In this document: positions 12,459 through 24,234 of the stretch, one piece after another | Numbering within the stretch: position 1 is the first letter of the stretch | How the letters are laid out: every line of letters begins with the position of its first letter | Assembly (NCBI RefSeq): GCF_041260155.1 | Contig: NW_027248277.1 | Span: 25,680,322 to 25,744,321, forward strand | Length of the DNA stretch: 64,000 nt | From: Ptychodera flava | Taxonomy: Eukaryota > Hemichordata > Enteropneusta > Ptychoderidae | Reading direction: 5' to 3' | Program-made: the position numbers and the translations under genes | Notes under the pieces: generated by a model | What the model saw: the letters and a program-made list of their open reading frames with translations, nothing else | What the model was told of the DNA's origin: nothing | Database searches by the model: none

Positions 12459-12530
12459 GAATGCCCGGAGAGACTGTCAAAGGAATTATATTGGAATCCA
12501 CCGGTAAAATCACATATGCCTCGGCGCTGA
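12459..12530 (+). CDS. Unrecognised gene, terminal exon
   Basis: After a strong acceptor (TCTTTTCTCTACAG), the frame continues in phase with 11725-11974 for 23 codons (ECPERLSKELYWNPPV, then KSHMPRR) to TGA. The pyrimidine-rich acceptor, phase agreement and protein-like composition support it; there is no family match. The intron it closes is 484 bases and contains the 218-bp MITE. Confidence 0.45.
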   Translation, partial: ECPERLSKELYWNPPVKSHMPRR

Positions 12531-13834
12531 TTTTTGCTCCTTCAGTAGTACGGATGACACAATTTACTACTTTTGCAAGTACTATGAACCCGATCTTGAT
12601 GTAGATTCCTAGAACAACGAGATTGACTTTGAAAATTTGCATTGTGTGTGTCCAACACGCATACTCATGACAATGCAAATCGTTGAAGTATGTTATGTAA
12701 GTCATAGACTACTATACAAATTAATGTGTCACTCTGTATATTGCTTTTGTCTCTGTTTTATTCCAATTGTGGTTAAAAGGATAAAAAATACTCACATTAA
12801 AATAGTTTGATACTTTCTGGCAATGAAATGTAAATGTTTTCAACTATGAGTAAGATAATCTCTTTAGTTTTATTCAGGAGTGAAACGTCATTCAAAACTG
12901 AATTTCAATTCAGGAGTTAAGTAATTTCACTTTCTGCTAGTTTCTCAAACAAAAAACAATTCCAGTATGCAAGCAAATATTAGCGAATTCGTTAATACAG
13001 ACGTTTTTGAACTCTATCACACATTTAGCGACGATTCCATAAAACATTCTTAACTTTTGAAAAGAAGCGAGATTTCGATGGATATCAAGTTCCATTTATT
13101 TTTGTCCGTCTTGTAAGCTCAGTTCGGTTCACTCACTTCCGTTCACTGTTGGACGATTTGAAAGAATTGAAAATAAATAATACACTGTCTAGTTATGTTG
13201 TATTTTTTACGCTTCATTGCTCGCCACCGTTGTACGTCTATCTGTCTTGCTTTCTGATATTTTCAAAAATCCTTTTCACGTCCTATCTTGAATGTGAAAG
13301 TTGAAAGAAATTTAAACTTAATGTATTCTAAACTGCACAGTTTTTCTTTGGAGCAGTAGTAAAACAAGAAAACATATGAATATATACATATAAAGATAAG
13401 TATAAGGTAAAGATGCAAGCAGCGTTTGCAGGGCCTAAGTGGTTGACATGGTTTCAGGTGCTTACAATGTTGATACTGTGTGCAAAATTTAGTTTTAAAT
13501 GGTCTTTTGGGACGGGTGAAGAAGAATTCTGAACATCATTCCATAGTTACTGTAGGTTTCAATGATAATCGTGCTGTGTAGGACATAGTAGAGTTGAAAA
13601 AACCGTCACACCTTTTCTAAAGCATTTTTTTCTGTCAAGGATGACATGAAAAGGCCCACATGCTATATTTTTTTCAAAAAGCAGAGAATCAAAAATTTAG
13701 TATGATAGCAGCTGCTTACTCGAAATATGAAGAGGAGATAAACTCAGTTTGGTATTGATGATAAAAATATTTTAAGTCGACTACTTGATACATCAACTTA
13801 TGATATTTAATATGTGTGTCGGTCTGTCTGTCTT

Positions 13835-13882
<48 letters not shown>

Positions 13883-13893
13883 CCTACCTATCT
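13835..13893. repeat. (TATC)n microsatellite
   Basis: Shorter allele-like counterpart of the tract at 970-1056 in the other duplicate. Confidence 0.95.
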
Positions 13894-14711
13894 TCTGTGT
13901 CTATTTTTCTGTCTGTCTGTTTGTTTGTTTGTCCTACTCTTTCATATTCTTCAACATCCTGTTGTGTTTATACATACAGTGTGAGAAGGTCAACATCAAT
14001 ATTTTATGACCATTTACGGTCTCTGCAGAACGCAAAAAAAAACGGTACATTTCAGTCGTTGACTGTCCGTCCGGTTCCCTTCCCCCGTTGTTCACTTCAT
14101 AATGCCCATGTAACTGTTGATGGTACGCCTAAACAAATACATATTCCGATTTGCAATATGTTGAGTGGGCGAGGTCAGACAGTATTCATTTCAAAGTGAT
14201 TATTAGTTTATATGTAAAACATTTCTATTCATGAGTTTAATACTTAAAGTTGTATAACCCTCACAGCTCAATCTGCTTTTTTTCCCTTACGTAATGCTCG
14301 AGTTATTTAACGAATTTTTACAGAATGCATCAAATGGTAATATAAAATATTCTGTGGCAAGCTGACTGTTATTTTAATGACAGAAAGTATTTGCAAAAGT
14401 AGTGGAAATCGATCTTGGACCATTTCGTAAAATACTATTTCTGTAGTCAAAATAAGCAAAATCAATGATATAATATAATCTCTTCAGCAAAACACGGTTT
14501 GAGAAAGCATTATCTGAGCGTCTGCATTGATTTTAGGCATCAGTCACCAATAACCTCGGTTATCTTTTAAACTTTCACGTTCAGCAGTGGCATATTTAGC
14601 CAGTGTTTGCATTGTAAAGATTCTTTCCAGAGAATCATGTTTCTAAAAATGTTGGTGCTACCGAGTCTAAGGGTATCGACACGAGTCGATAACATAATGA
14701 AAAGCTAATGA

Positions 14712-14796
14712 AGGTGTAACTGACATGGCAGTGTTTACATTTATCTAACCCTTCATGCCAGAACAATCCTTTACTGGCAATGCAATGTTCCTGGAA
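14712..14796 (-). pseudogene. Possible TNF-receptor-like cysteine-rich exon (tentative)
   Basis: On the minus strand, after an acceptor-like TACTTTCCAG, the frame reads EHCIASKGLFWHEGLDKCKH then CH, followed by GTCAGT as a possible donor. The spacing C-x14-C-x2-C with an aromatic-aromatic-His/Asp core resembles single TNFR-type CRD modules (the BCMA/TACI pattern). In the other duplicate (about 1910-1985) a one-base loss destroys the two downstream cysteines. With no neighbouring exons identified this may be chance; it is reported as a lead only. Confidence 0.2.
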
Positions 14797-17218
14797 AGTA
14801 CATCTGCTCCTTGTGGTAGGCTCGTTGTAAGGCATGTGAGGAAAACAGCAGGCAAAAATGCAAAATTAATGGACATGAAAATGAAAGATTTTTGACAGCC
14901 CGAGTTCACAGACTTAGCCTAAACCTATAATTGTGTAACCACAGATAATGTTTAATGCAAACTTTCATCAGAAAAGTCAAAATTACTTTTTTGGTATATT
15001 TATTGGCAAGAAGATTCTGAGGTGATAGTATTCAAGGGAAACGATTGTATATTTTTGTATATTGCAGCAATTAAAGTATTGCGAGCGGACCCTTTCTTCC
15101 ACACTATGACAGTCTTCTGTTTCTCGAGTCACAAAATGTAGACATAGTTGGTATTTATGTGTATAACGGGTTATATTCCGCCTACATTGGCTATTTATTC
15201 CTGATATAGTTAACTGAACACAAACGCCTGGTATACATTGTTCAATCACACAGAAATGAATGAGATGGGAATAACCTATTGAACCCTGTATACATAAAAT
15301 GGTGTTTTGCAATGCTAACAACTACCATGCTTTATAAGTTCAGTTCTATATTTACTGTAAATTGCTTATTTTTATGCAGCTGCTCTTAGAGTTTTACGAT
15401 TCGTCATCGTGCTACTGTTCCTATTCTGGTCCCTCGACCCCGTCGCTGTTGAGCTAGGAGTTTTTACTGATCGTTTGGCCATCATTTTGTGTCTGCTTCG
15501 TCCACATCTAATTGTGTATCATGTTCCTCAGGCCTCACAAGTCTTTCAGCAGCCGCACATATACATCAAGTAAAAATTCTGTACAAATTTAGCGTTTTGT
15601 AAACTCAGTAGCAAGGAACGTGCCTTTTTTAATGATAAGAAGCTGGAGCTAAAAACCGAAAGAGTTATCTCTCCTGCGATTCGCATGGTAAATAAGTTAG
15701 ATAGAGTCAACTCGGGATAGAAATCTGACTTTTGCCCTTCATACTATCTGTACATAAAAACCGTCTCTTTCTACCAGTGGTTTATTCGAATAAAGGTTAT
15801 GCCTTATAAAATAATACTACATGTAAATAGAGAGCTCTGATAATGTTTTGCAAATAATTATCAAAGAATTTCGAAACTTGGTTAATAGCAATACAGTTTA
15901 AACAATCTTACAGACCTTCTCCCAAAACTAAAATAAATGTCATTCGCACAATTAACACTCACTATAGGTTATAAGAACAAATAAATGCTGCACTTGTGTT
16001 CTCAGGATCGAACCGTACCATCGATGGTTAGAATCAGAATCGTATGTCACGTTTATTCTCCAATTAAGAAATGCGCTTTGAACTTTCACTTAATCCTTTG
16101 CACTTGTCAAAGGTCAAAGGAGTCTTGCTTTCAAGGCCTCGTACCTTCACTGTGTCACCTTTGACAGGTACAAAAGCATGGTATTTATGAAAATTGTCCA
16201 AAATCGTTATGTCAAACCTGCCTAATGTCTTAACAAGAAAAGCCGATATTGTAAAGAGCAAAACAGTGGTAGATCAATGTAGGGAGTAATCCCTGACGTC
16301 AAAATACATAACATGTAATTTTTTGTTTCTTGAAATATTCCCTACTCCCATACCAAATGAAACAAAATAGGACACTGTAGACACAACAAACGTATGGCCC
16401 TTTTGAATTGCATTTTAATTTACTGCAAAAGATGGTACACCTAAGTCGTAGAAATTCAACCGTTGAAAATTTCAAAGGAATGAAATTCAAGGTTGTATCG
16501 CGTGAGGGCGTGAGTGGGATACTATACGATTCGTGTGGCGTCCGTGTTCAAGATGAGGGTACTTTTTGAAAAACAATAATTAAAAGGACCATACTTATTG
16601 TTCTCTCTCAAAAATTATTTAGCATTAAGTTATCAGAAAAAAAATTCTCTTCTTGGTAGATGAAAGTCACTTTTATCGACTGACATTATGTGGTTACATA
16701 TGACAGGTATTGTGTAATCCAACTTAGGGTTTGAAGTTGTTACCACGAGCTTCAAATATCGAGGCAACCTGTCATATTCTGAATCCAACTGAAGGAGTAA
16801 GCAATGACTGGCCAAACCATTGAAGTTAAAGGGTTAAAAGGGAAGCTGTTCTCCCTGGTGGGTATAAAAATCGCCCTGATGAGCTTCGGTTCCTGTTGCA
16901 AAGACCTTAAGCAAGGCTTTAGCGCTCTCTTCGGGAGGGGTAGGTCCAATGCCGCCTCCGATTTCTTTCGCCAGCCAGCCAGGATCTATACACAGACACA
17001 GTATCTTTTCATTGTTTTCTTAGAATTACATGGCTAAGAGCCTGGTCATCATGTTGACAGAAGCCTACACGGAAAAATTAGCAAACATCAACCCAATATC
17101 ATTAACATAACGCCTTGCTTTTTAAGAGTAAATATCATCGCGGAATATCCACATGATCTCATCTCTCAAAATGAAATAATAATAAATCTTAAAAAGATCT
17201 CCTCGTAAATTCTATCAC

Positions 17219-17304
17219 TTAGCCGAGCGGTTCTCTCTGTGCCCTTTCGCTAGGCGATTGATGCCGTATATTTTGGGTTCGAACTCTATTGAAAACTAGC
17301 CGCA
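17219..17304 (+). repeat. tRNA-derived SINE head, left unit (duplicate)
   Basis: Counterpart of 4381-4467 in the second 5.2 kb copy, with the same box A. Box B is GGGTTCGAACTCT. Confidence 0.7.
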
Positions 17305-17544
17305 TTTTCTATCCTGGGTTGGTAACTCTGCTGGTGGACAGAATTGTCCCCGAGGTTATCGTTCGCCCAGTTAAAGCGATGAAATTCGTTTCTTCGCTTC
17401 GATAAAGTTTGTATGTGCGATGTGTGATAGTGAGCATGCGTGCGTGAGTGCTTCACGAACTCTACAACGTGTGGAGCGGTCTCAGTCAGAAAAATGTAAC
17501 AACTTAGCCGGCTATTGAACCACTCTTTTTTGGGAGTGGAGATT

Positions 17545-17629
17545 TAGCCGAGCGGTTCTCTCTGTGGCCTCTCCGCTAGGCGATTGATGCCGTATGTTGT
17601 GGGTTCGAACCCGATTGAAAACTAGCCGT
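17545..17629 (+). repeat. tRNA-derived SINE head, right unit (duplicate)
   Basis: Best preserved tRNA-like unit in the window: box A TAGCCGAGCGGTTCTC and box B GGTTCGAACCC. It is preceded by a small hairpin (CCACTC, T-run, GAGTGG) at about 17519-17538 that ends the SINE body. Confidence 0.72.
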
Positions 17630-18119
17630 ACTTATCAAAGAATAATACTACTATCTATTAAGATTACAGGTGACTGTATACCTTCAATGAGTACGTCGTA
17701 AACATCTAAAACAATATCAAACATAACATCAAATGCTAATTCCCATCATGTAAATGTTACGGGTGAAAAAAAATACGAATCTTGTTTGTATGTTTTGTTT
17801 TCTGTCTTTATTATGCACTAAAAGACAGGCCATTAGATATCCGAATGTTGTCGAAATGAAGACTTGTTGCATTTGTTTTCGTGGTCGCATCACACAGGTT
17901 TACTATTTGTATGATATTTCTGCGCATTTGTACTTTCTCCAGTAATTTCATATTTCTATGAAGTAATTAGTCAGTGCAAAACACATTCGCTCCATTCGTA
18001 AGGAATCTTGGTCTTTTAAACGTTGCTACTACTGAACACACTGACAGTCGAAAATCGACTCATGGTAAACCGTTTTCTTTGTAGATATGTCATACCTGGC
18101 AAGTTGCTCCTTGCCAAAC

Positions 18120-19249
18120 TATTGGTACCGCCAAAATGAACAAACTCCTTTGGTAATGACAATACAACTGTTTGTTGAGTCTTTCCCACAGTCAACTCGT
18201 GAAACCATTATCTTTCATAATAGAAGATAAAAAATGTGTCGTTTTGCAGATTTTTCGATTAGAGAGAGAAATTCTTAAGCTTATTAAAATTCCTAATGAC
18301 CGCTTTATCCTATATCCACCATAAATTTCACAAAAACAAGACGAAAAATATTTCACTGACCCCGATATGTCCAAATGCGTTTATAAAGTCGCGGTCCCTC
18401 TGTGCAGAATCCGCAAAGAATTGTAAAAACCTTTGCGTCATATCATCTAAACTCGCGGCCCAGTCTGATTTTTGTCTGATTTACAATGGAAACATTGTTG
18501 TTGCTTTATCTTGTTCTAAAAACAGGGTAGGGCTTTCGAACAAAATGTGTGCTTTAAATGACAAAAGGTAAAGACAATTTAGATAAGAAGTGAACAAGAC
18601 AAATGCACTTTGTCCTTGGTATTTGCATGACAAAGTAGCTAGGAATTTCTGTGAGGCTTGTTAGAACATGTGTGCTCTGTAATGAAAACGTTATGGCTTA
18701 CCAAGTTTCATCACTATAACTGAGGGGTTTTCGTTGGCCACGCATTTCAGTTCCTGATAGAGGGATAAAATAAAAATTAGAATCATTCAGTGCGTAAAAC
18801 TGAGTCCGACATGAAATTATCATTTTGTTTGAAGACGTTTTCTTGTCATCAGTGAAGCAAGCAATCTGTACCTGAACACGTACACAGACTCACACACTGT
18901 ACACTCAACTACTTGTCCGTAAATATTCACAGGACATCTGTCATGATAGAATCACTCTCTATGAGTTATATAAGGTTTGTACCGCTCCATCACTAAGTCG
19001 TGACCCAGTAACGATTCTGGAGTACTTTCTCATGCAAAAAGTTTGGCCAATTTTCAGTGACTTCCGATTTCCTTTATATAGAAGGTACATGATTTAAGAG
19101 AACATTCGTTTATTACACGGAGGGGGGGCGGCGGAAATCAGGGGGGTAACTTTTACGACACCGATTTTTTTGGGGGGAGGTCAAATTTTACAATCAATGA
19201 TTGGAGGGGGTCAAATTTTACTAAGGTTTGCATGGAGTTATTGGGAAAA
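18120..19249. other. Spacer, no gene recognised
   Basis: AT-rich sequence after the duplication edge. Short open frames on both strands show no family motif or supported splice pair. G-rich runs begin at about 19120. Confidence 0.6.
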
Positions 19250-20165
19250 AATGACTCTGGAATTTCACCGAAGTGTCGCTTGGTCCTCCATACATAATAT
19301 ATGATTAGTCTATGAGAAGCTATGAATAATTTCTTTTAAATACAAAACTAGCTAAACCTGTGTATTTACAAACTCTTGATTATTAATATTAATGTACTTG
19401 ATCACTGTGTATGCAATTTCGCTTATTCAGTATTAATGGCCTGCTGCCAAGATGTACAAACTTCAATAGAAAACAATACGGATCGCTAGTAAACAGAATT
19501 CCTGGTTCAAAAGAACGCATACACATACATCTACAAGAAAGCTTAAATATTTGCCTAGTGGGCATCTCTAGTAATCTCTTCCCAGCATTTTGTCACAAAA
19601 AATGTATCTGCTCATTTTCCTTAGTGTGACGGTATTCTGAGATGAAAGGAGGGTCTTCAACATACATAACAAGAGGGTTAAAGTAATAGGTATATATTTC
19701 GCTGTCAAGTCCATATACGTTGGACAAACAAGTAAAAAGTGAAAAATGTCGTCAACGATACTAAGATTACAAAAAGCACAAACTCTTTCGTGTCCGGGAA
19801 TATTATTCTACTGGACCGTTGATCAGACTAGGATAGTTACCGATTCATGTGTAAAGCAAAAAATTGGATTTTGAAATTTCACCGAGATGTTGATTCACTA
19901 TACACCATGGTCTATAAGGAAACTATGAATAATTTTTCTTCCAATACAAAAATAGGTAATTCTGTGTATTTATGTACTATTGATTATTGATATTAGTGTA
20001 CTTGATTTGACTAGGGCGATTACAAGTTCATGTGTGTGCAAGAAACTTGATTTTGGAATTTCACCAAAAATGTTGATTCTCTATACATTATGGTATGGGA
20101 GGAAACTTTGAATATTTTTTTACAATAAAAAAACTAGCTATTAAAATTTGTGCTTTAAAAAGTTT
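19250..20165. repeat. Degenerate interspersed repeat, three copies
   Basis: Three diverged copies of a 110-150 base unit begin near 19256, 19868 and 20050. Each has a TTTGGAATTTCACC-like start, a TATGG/TCTATGAG block and a run like GAATAATTT then ACAAAACTAGC. A fourth, weaker relative is near 24145. A LINE tail (19600-19830) lies between the first two copies. Confidence 0.6.
19600..19830 (-). mobile_element. LINE ORF2 C-terminal fragment (minus strand)
   Basis: Translated on the minus strand from about 19800 it reads IPGHERVCAFCNLSIVDD then IFHFLLVCPTYMDL and KYIP. This is the C-terminal Cys/His signature of jockey/CR1-type LINE proteins (ER-C-x2-C ... D-x2-HFL-x3-C-P-x-Y). The fragment is truncated at its 5' side and no reverse transcriptase core is present. 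Confidence 0.65.
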
Positions 20166-20499
20166 GACACTTTATATAAATGTACGTGATGAGAATATTG
20201 TATTTGAAAAAGCAGATCTAAAAAACCAATATGATATTGGAATATCGTACAGTGATTATTTGTAAACTTCAAAAAGGATTCTTTGAAAGTTCAAAGATCA
20301 AAGAGGAAATTACAATCCGATTAAGATATTAATGATACGGACTGTGACATCTGGGGGAGGATCGCTGTTTTTGTGCATGAAAATTCAAGGGGTGGGTAAC
20401 TCTTTTTCTTGCAAACACTTTTGAAGGACCTAATTTTTCAGCCCAGGGCCTGAGTGTGCGTAAGGTTAATGAATCAAATCTGATGATTTTTTGTTTTGG

Positions 20500-20640
20500 G
20501 GGGGGGGGAGGGGGGCTAGGGGTCACACTTTACAATTGGTGAATTTTAGTGTCAAATTATAAAAATTTGATTTGGAATGGGTCGCTTTTTACATTTCATT
20601 TGTCGCTCATATTCCACCGACCCCCCCTCTTCTCCCAGTA
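20500..20640. repeat. G-rich and C-rich low-complexity runs
   Basis: Contains an almost unbroken run of about 18 G (20500-20517) and later a C-run near 20618. Similar G-runs lie at 19118-19180 and a C-run at about 24473-24487. No coding content. Confidence 0.9.
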
Positions 20641-21048
20641 AAAAAATGAATGTTCCCTTACGAATCTTTCATATAAGGTAGTGAACCATCTCTAAACGTT
20701 TTAGAGAGTTATATGAAGCTATGTTACAATGACCTACAATTATGAGTTTGCAGAGGTCCTCAATAAGCGATTTAAGGAGAAAATGACTAATAAACGATTT
20801 GTTCGGGTTAAAAGTACAGTATTAAAGAGGATAGGTTTATAACCATGGGTTTGTTTTCGAACTTGACTGAAATAACAATCTACCGACAGGGTTTCCCTGA
20901 AAAATCTTGCCAAACATAACGTGACTGACATACAAGTTCGCCAAATTTACGCATTGATAGTCTGCCGTGCATAGCATTTTCCTCTTTTGATTCCCCCTAT
21001 CGGCCGACATTTGATATGTTGGTTAATTCAAGTATTGAAAAAACTTAC

Positions 21049-21183
21049 CTCCGCGTTATGAGGAGTCCGACAACAAGCAAAGATGTGATTTGGTGGGGAG
21101 GCAAGCTCCAACAACTGGCGGACAAGTGCAAGACCAAGGCTGCGGTTAGTGCCAGTGATCAGCACAGATTTGGGGGCAAACAT
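21049..21183 (-). CDS. Short-chain dehydrogenase/reductase, first exon only
   Basis: The minus-strand ATG (21183) opens 45 codons that end in phase 0 at a consensus donor (GCGGAG|GTAAGT). The product starts MFAPKSVLITGTNRSLGLAL, followed by VRQLLELASPPNHIFACCRT. This is the first beta strand, glycine-rich NAD(P)-binding turn and first helix of the Rossmann fold as seen in C-factor/sniffer-like carbonyl reductases. The usual TGxxRGxG motif is TGTNRSLG here, with Ser for one Gly. I could not find the following exons (dinucleotide-binding NNAG, catalytic YxxxK) on the minus strand down to the duplication at 18119. The gene therefore has a long intron beyond it or this is an orphan exon copy. Confidence 0.75.
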
Positions 21184-21202
21184 GGTCTCCTACAAAGTTT
21201 AT

Positions 21203-21268
21203 GTTAATGTGTCATTCGTGAGGGAGAGATCAAAGTACGGAGTCATTTCACATAACGCGCAACGTTTT
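21203..21268. repeat. 66-bp direct repeat, copy 1
   Basis: Starts GTTAATGTGTCATTCGTGAG and repeats almost exactly at 21395-21460, about 192 bases away. It lies immediately upstream (minus strand) of the dehydrogenase start codon, so it may be in its promoter or 5' leader. Confidence 0.9.
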
Positions 21269-21394
21269 TGGCTGGGAAGGAGGATTGATAACAGTCATGG
21301 GTAGAAGAGCCGATTGGCTAAGGGGACGACAGTAAGGATGTAAGGAAGGCAGATAGCTAGGTGCAATCACAAAACACATCTGTGATAAAACACA

Positions 21395-21460
21395 GTTAAT
21401 GTGTGATTCGCGAGGGAGAGATCAAAGTACGGAGTCATTTCACATAACGCGCAAGGTTTT
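21395..21460. repeat. 66-bp direct repeat, copy 2
   Basis: Partner of 21203-21268, differing at only a few positions, including TCATTCGT to TGATTCGC. Confidence 0.9.
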
Positions 21461-21802
21461 TATCTCAACACAACTTAAATAACAATACCATAATTTGAAT
21501 ATTATGCTGCGTAAGCAAGCTTCATTTTGATATACAAGTGACTGACACTGGACAAAATGCTTGATATGCTCTTAGCATATTTACGTATATTGACGTATAA
21601 GGAACACGATATTAATTGCATACGCAACATATCGTATATGGAACATTCCAATACGTTGACATGCGTAGCGTATTTCTATGCAGATCATGAGTTTACGTAA
21701 TGCAGATCTTTGCACACCGAGTGTACAGTGTAGTTTTTCATTTTATTAGTATACGTACTTGTATACTTAACCAATTTGACACATGTACAGAATCAGTATT
21801 TA

Positions 21803-21947
21803 GGGGTTATTACACGAAGTTTGGGCGGTACCGCGTCGTATTTGAGTGACGTGTCCGTATTTTGACGAGTTGCGCAGCAACGAGTCAAAATACGGACACA
21901 TCACGAGAATACGACGCTGTATCGCCCTAACTTCGTGTAATAACCCC
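21803..21947. mobile_element. 145-bp palindromic foldback MITE with TTTA target duplication
   Basis: Both halves pair over nearly the whole length: the left begins GGGGTTATTACACGAAGTT and the right ends with its complement, and TCCGTATTTTGACGAGTTGC is mirrored near the centre (about 21875). TTTA flanks both ends exactly (21799-21802 and 21948-21951). A diverged half-copy lies at 30465-30532, so this is a dispersed family. It encodes no protein. Confidence 0.85.
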
Positions 21948-21951
21948 TTTA

Positions 21952-24234
21952 TCATAAATGCATGCTTTGCTTATGACTGTTTTCCTACAGACGCTCCGAA
22001 CTTAGCGACGAAATCAACTTGAAATCGACCTTGCTTCCTCCAGGCTGTACTTATCAAAAGTTGGTTGCTAAGGAGTGATGACAACCGTATCACTTCTTGA
22101 TATTATTCCGCTGTTGGGCCATTCCACTTCAAAGGAGGGTTTATGGAGCACTTTTAAAGCGAACAATTTAAATATTACGATGTCGACACAGGTTTTCACA
22201 CTTTGAAGAAGATTTATTTTTAGTTTGAAATGACGGTGGATGTAAAACATAGGCGGGAGTTTGTAAAATGGGTGTGTTTTCGTGTTTTGATACATAACCT
22301 CATCCCTGCGTGAAAGTTATGAGGCCGCCAAATTTAAATCGGGTCAAAATACTCGCGCCACGCTCAAACTCTATCGAGTATGAACAGCTGAGAGCACGGA
22401 GCAAGCAGCTCTGCGACATCTATGAATGCACATACAGTGAATATAATACCCGTAGCAGTCAGTTTATCTCGAAGAATGATAAATGTCCCCAGACGTCAAA
22501 TATGCCGAATTTACCAACTCAGTAAGCGGATTAGGGAAAACATGAAGTGAGTACACTGTAAGCTGTAGTGTCGTAACTCCTTCGTGATTTTGTTGCTGTA
22601 CGAATAAAACATTTGAAAGGTATTTCCGTCGTCTGCTCGTATATTTTCGTTCCTGGCTTGCCTAAATAGAACTAAACTTCCTTTAACAACCTTAGCGAAA
22701 GTTTGACTTTCCCTAGATCTTATTGTATGTGAAACCCGCACCGCATCGGTGCCATCAGACACGATCATGACCTGTGCACTGACAGGTACAAATCGGAAAT
22801 ATCATGTGCACCTTCAACCTTGCCTGTCGCGAGTATTTTCAGTGCGGTTGGATTTTCGTGGCTCATTTACGGCTGTAAACGATGTAATTCACTGGTCCGC
22901 CCAGATACTTTACATGTAAGTTCATCAACAGGAAACTTGTCATAAAGCGGTTCTATCATGATGCTCTGTCAACCGATATCTTTACGTGTAATCATACATC
23001 CATGATGTAATTTTCAGCAGCGTAGACGACACGAAAACACTGCACCGTGCACCGCCACGGGACCGGCCGTGAATTGACAGGTGTCGGCAAATTATACAAA
23101 TTTTCAATATGTTTGTTTGTATGTTTTTGGTACAAATGTACTTGTGCCTAAGTGCAATGCCCATGAAATGACTGCAAACAACAGAATATTGACCATAATC
23201 ATAATGACGTTTCGGATTGTCATTTGTCTTATTCGCTCAGCTGTTTTATATGTACATATACCAACGAAGGTCATGCATAACAGCGAAGGTCACGCGTACG
23301 CGTCGCTGTAAGTAGTTCGGTTACAGTGAAAATATAATTCGTATTTTCACTAGTTAAAATATGGGCTCATATCAGTACCGTCTGAACAATAGCAGAGTGG
23401 CAATACAGGCATAGCATGTATGATAAATGTGTATATATTGTTGTATGTCAAGCATCTTACTAAGTGTGTGTTTAAAGGGGAAAGTTACCTTGAAAATTAA
23501 TTTGGAATATTAAAATGGTATGATCATTGGCAGGTTTTGAGTCGATTTTATTCTCGTTCACCAGCTGGCTAAAACACAGCGGCGTACCAAAATACCGGAA
23601 GTGACGTAGCACAGGTGGTCACTGAAGCAGCCGACGCATGCAATCTTTTCCACTGGCTGAAAATGGCTATTGAACATAGGAGCCGAGCATTCTGCGTCGA
23701 TGTTCAAGTTGACATGAAACACAGTTGTCTGCGAAGACCATTTTGGGAAGGACTGCTTTGAGCAAAACTTGCGAGCCTAACTATTGAACTAAAGGCCTAA
23801 GGCTGCATTCACAACCACCTCTGGGGTTCACAAAAGAGTTATCAGTCGTTATTGTTTTTTTTTTTCAAATACCCCCTTACAAATTCACAATGTGTTCAAG
23901 TCCCCTCTTTTGACTTGCTATTATTTTGAAGTCCCCTCCCCTACAAGGGAGGCAAAGTGTGGCCGATATAGTGCTCCGTCAAAACATATAAAATCATAAT
24001 ACATGGGAGTCTATCGGGCAAACCATTAACATCCTTACCATAAAAAAGCTGTATCTCTACATTTATATGTGTGTGATAATTCTTGTAAATGTACTTTGCT
24101 TGAAGTGTCCGGTAAAAAGTGTATGTGTATACACAAAATGATTTTTGATTTCCTCGATAACGTTGATTCACTATAAATAACAGTCTATGAGAATGGTTTC
24201 TCGAAGTGTGAATTTACATTAAAATAGAGTGCGC
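21952..24234. other. Spacer, no gene recognised
   Basis: Several 60-85 codon frames (for example 22310-22525 plus and 22511-22768 minus) have protein-like composition, but I see no family motif or good splice pair. The sequence near 23560-23760 is more GC-rich than its surroundings. Confidence 0.5.

Larger units (their letters stand above)
12927..18119. repeat. 5.2 kb direct duplication, copy 2
   Basis: Partner of 1-5276. Its left edge is just before TCACTTTCTGCTAG at 12927 and its right edge is the GCCAAAC at 18119. The repeat distance is about 12.93 kb. Small differences include a shorter TATC tract, single-base indels that change reading frames, and better preserved SINE box A sequences. 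Short minus-strand frames such as 16064-16261 and 3225-3422 differ by about eight replacements in 65 codons, which suggests no protein-level constraint. Confidence 0.93.

Noticed and set aside
12394-12705. 103-codon minus-strand frame as a gene
   Set aside because: It is antisense to the better supported terminal exon 12459-12530, with no motif of its own.
1-18119. Long-terminal-repeat element with 5.2 kb terminal repeats
   Set aside because: No reverse transcriptase, integrase or primer site between the copies; terminal repeats of this size would be implausible. Segmental duplication fits better.
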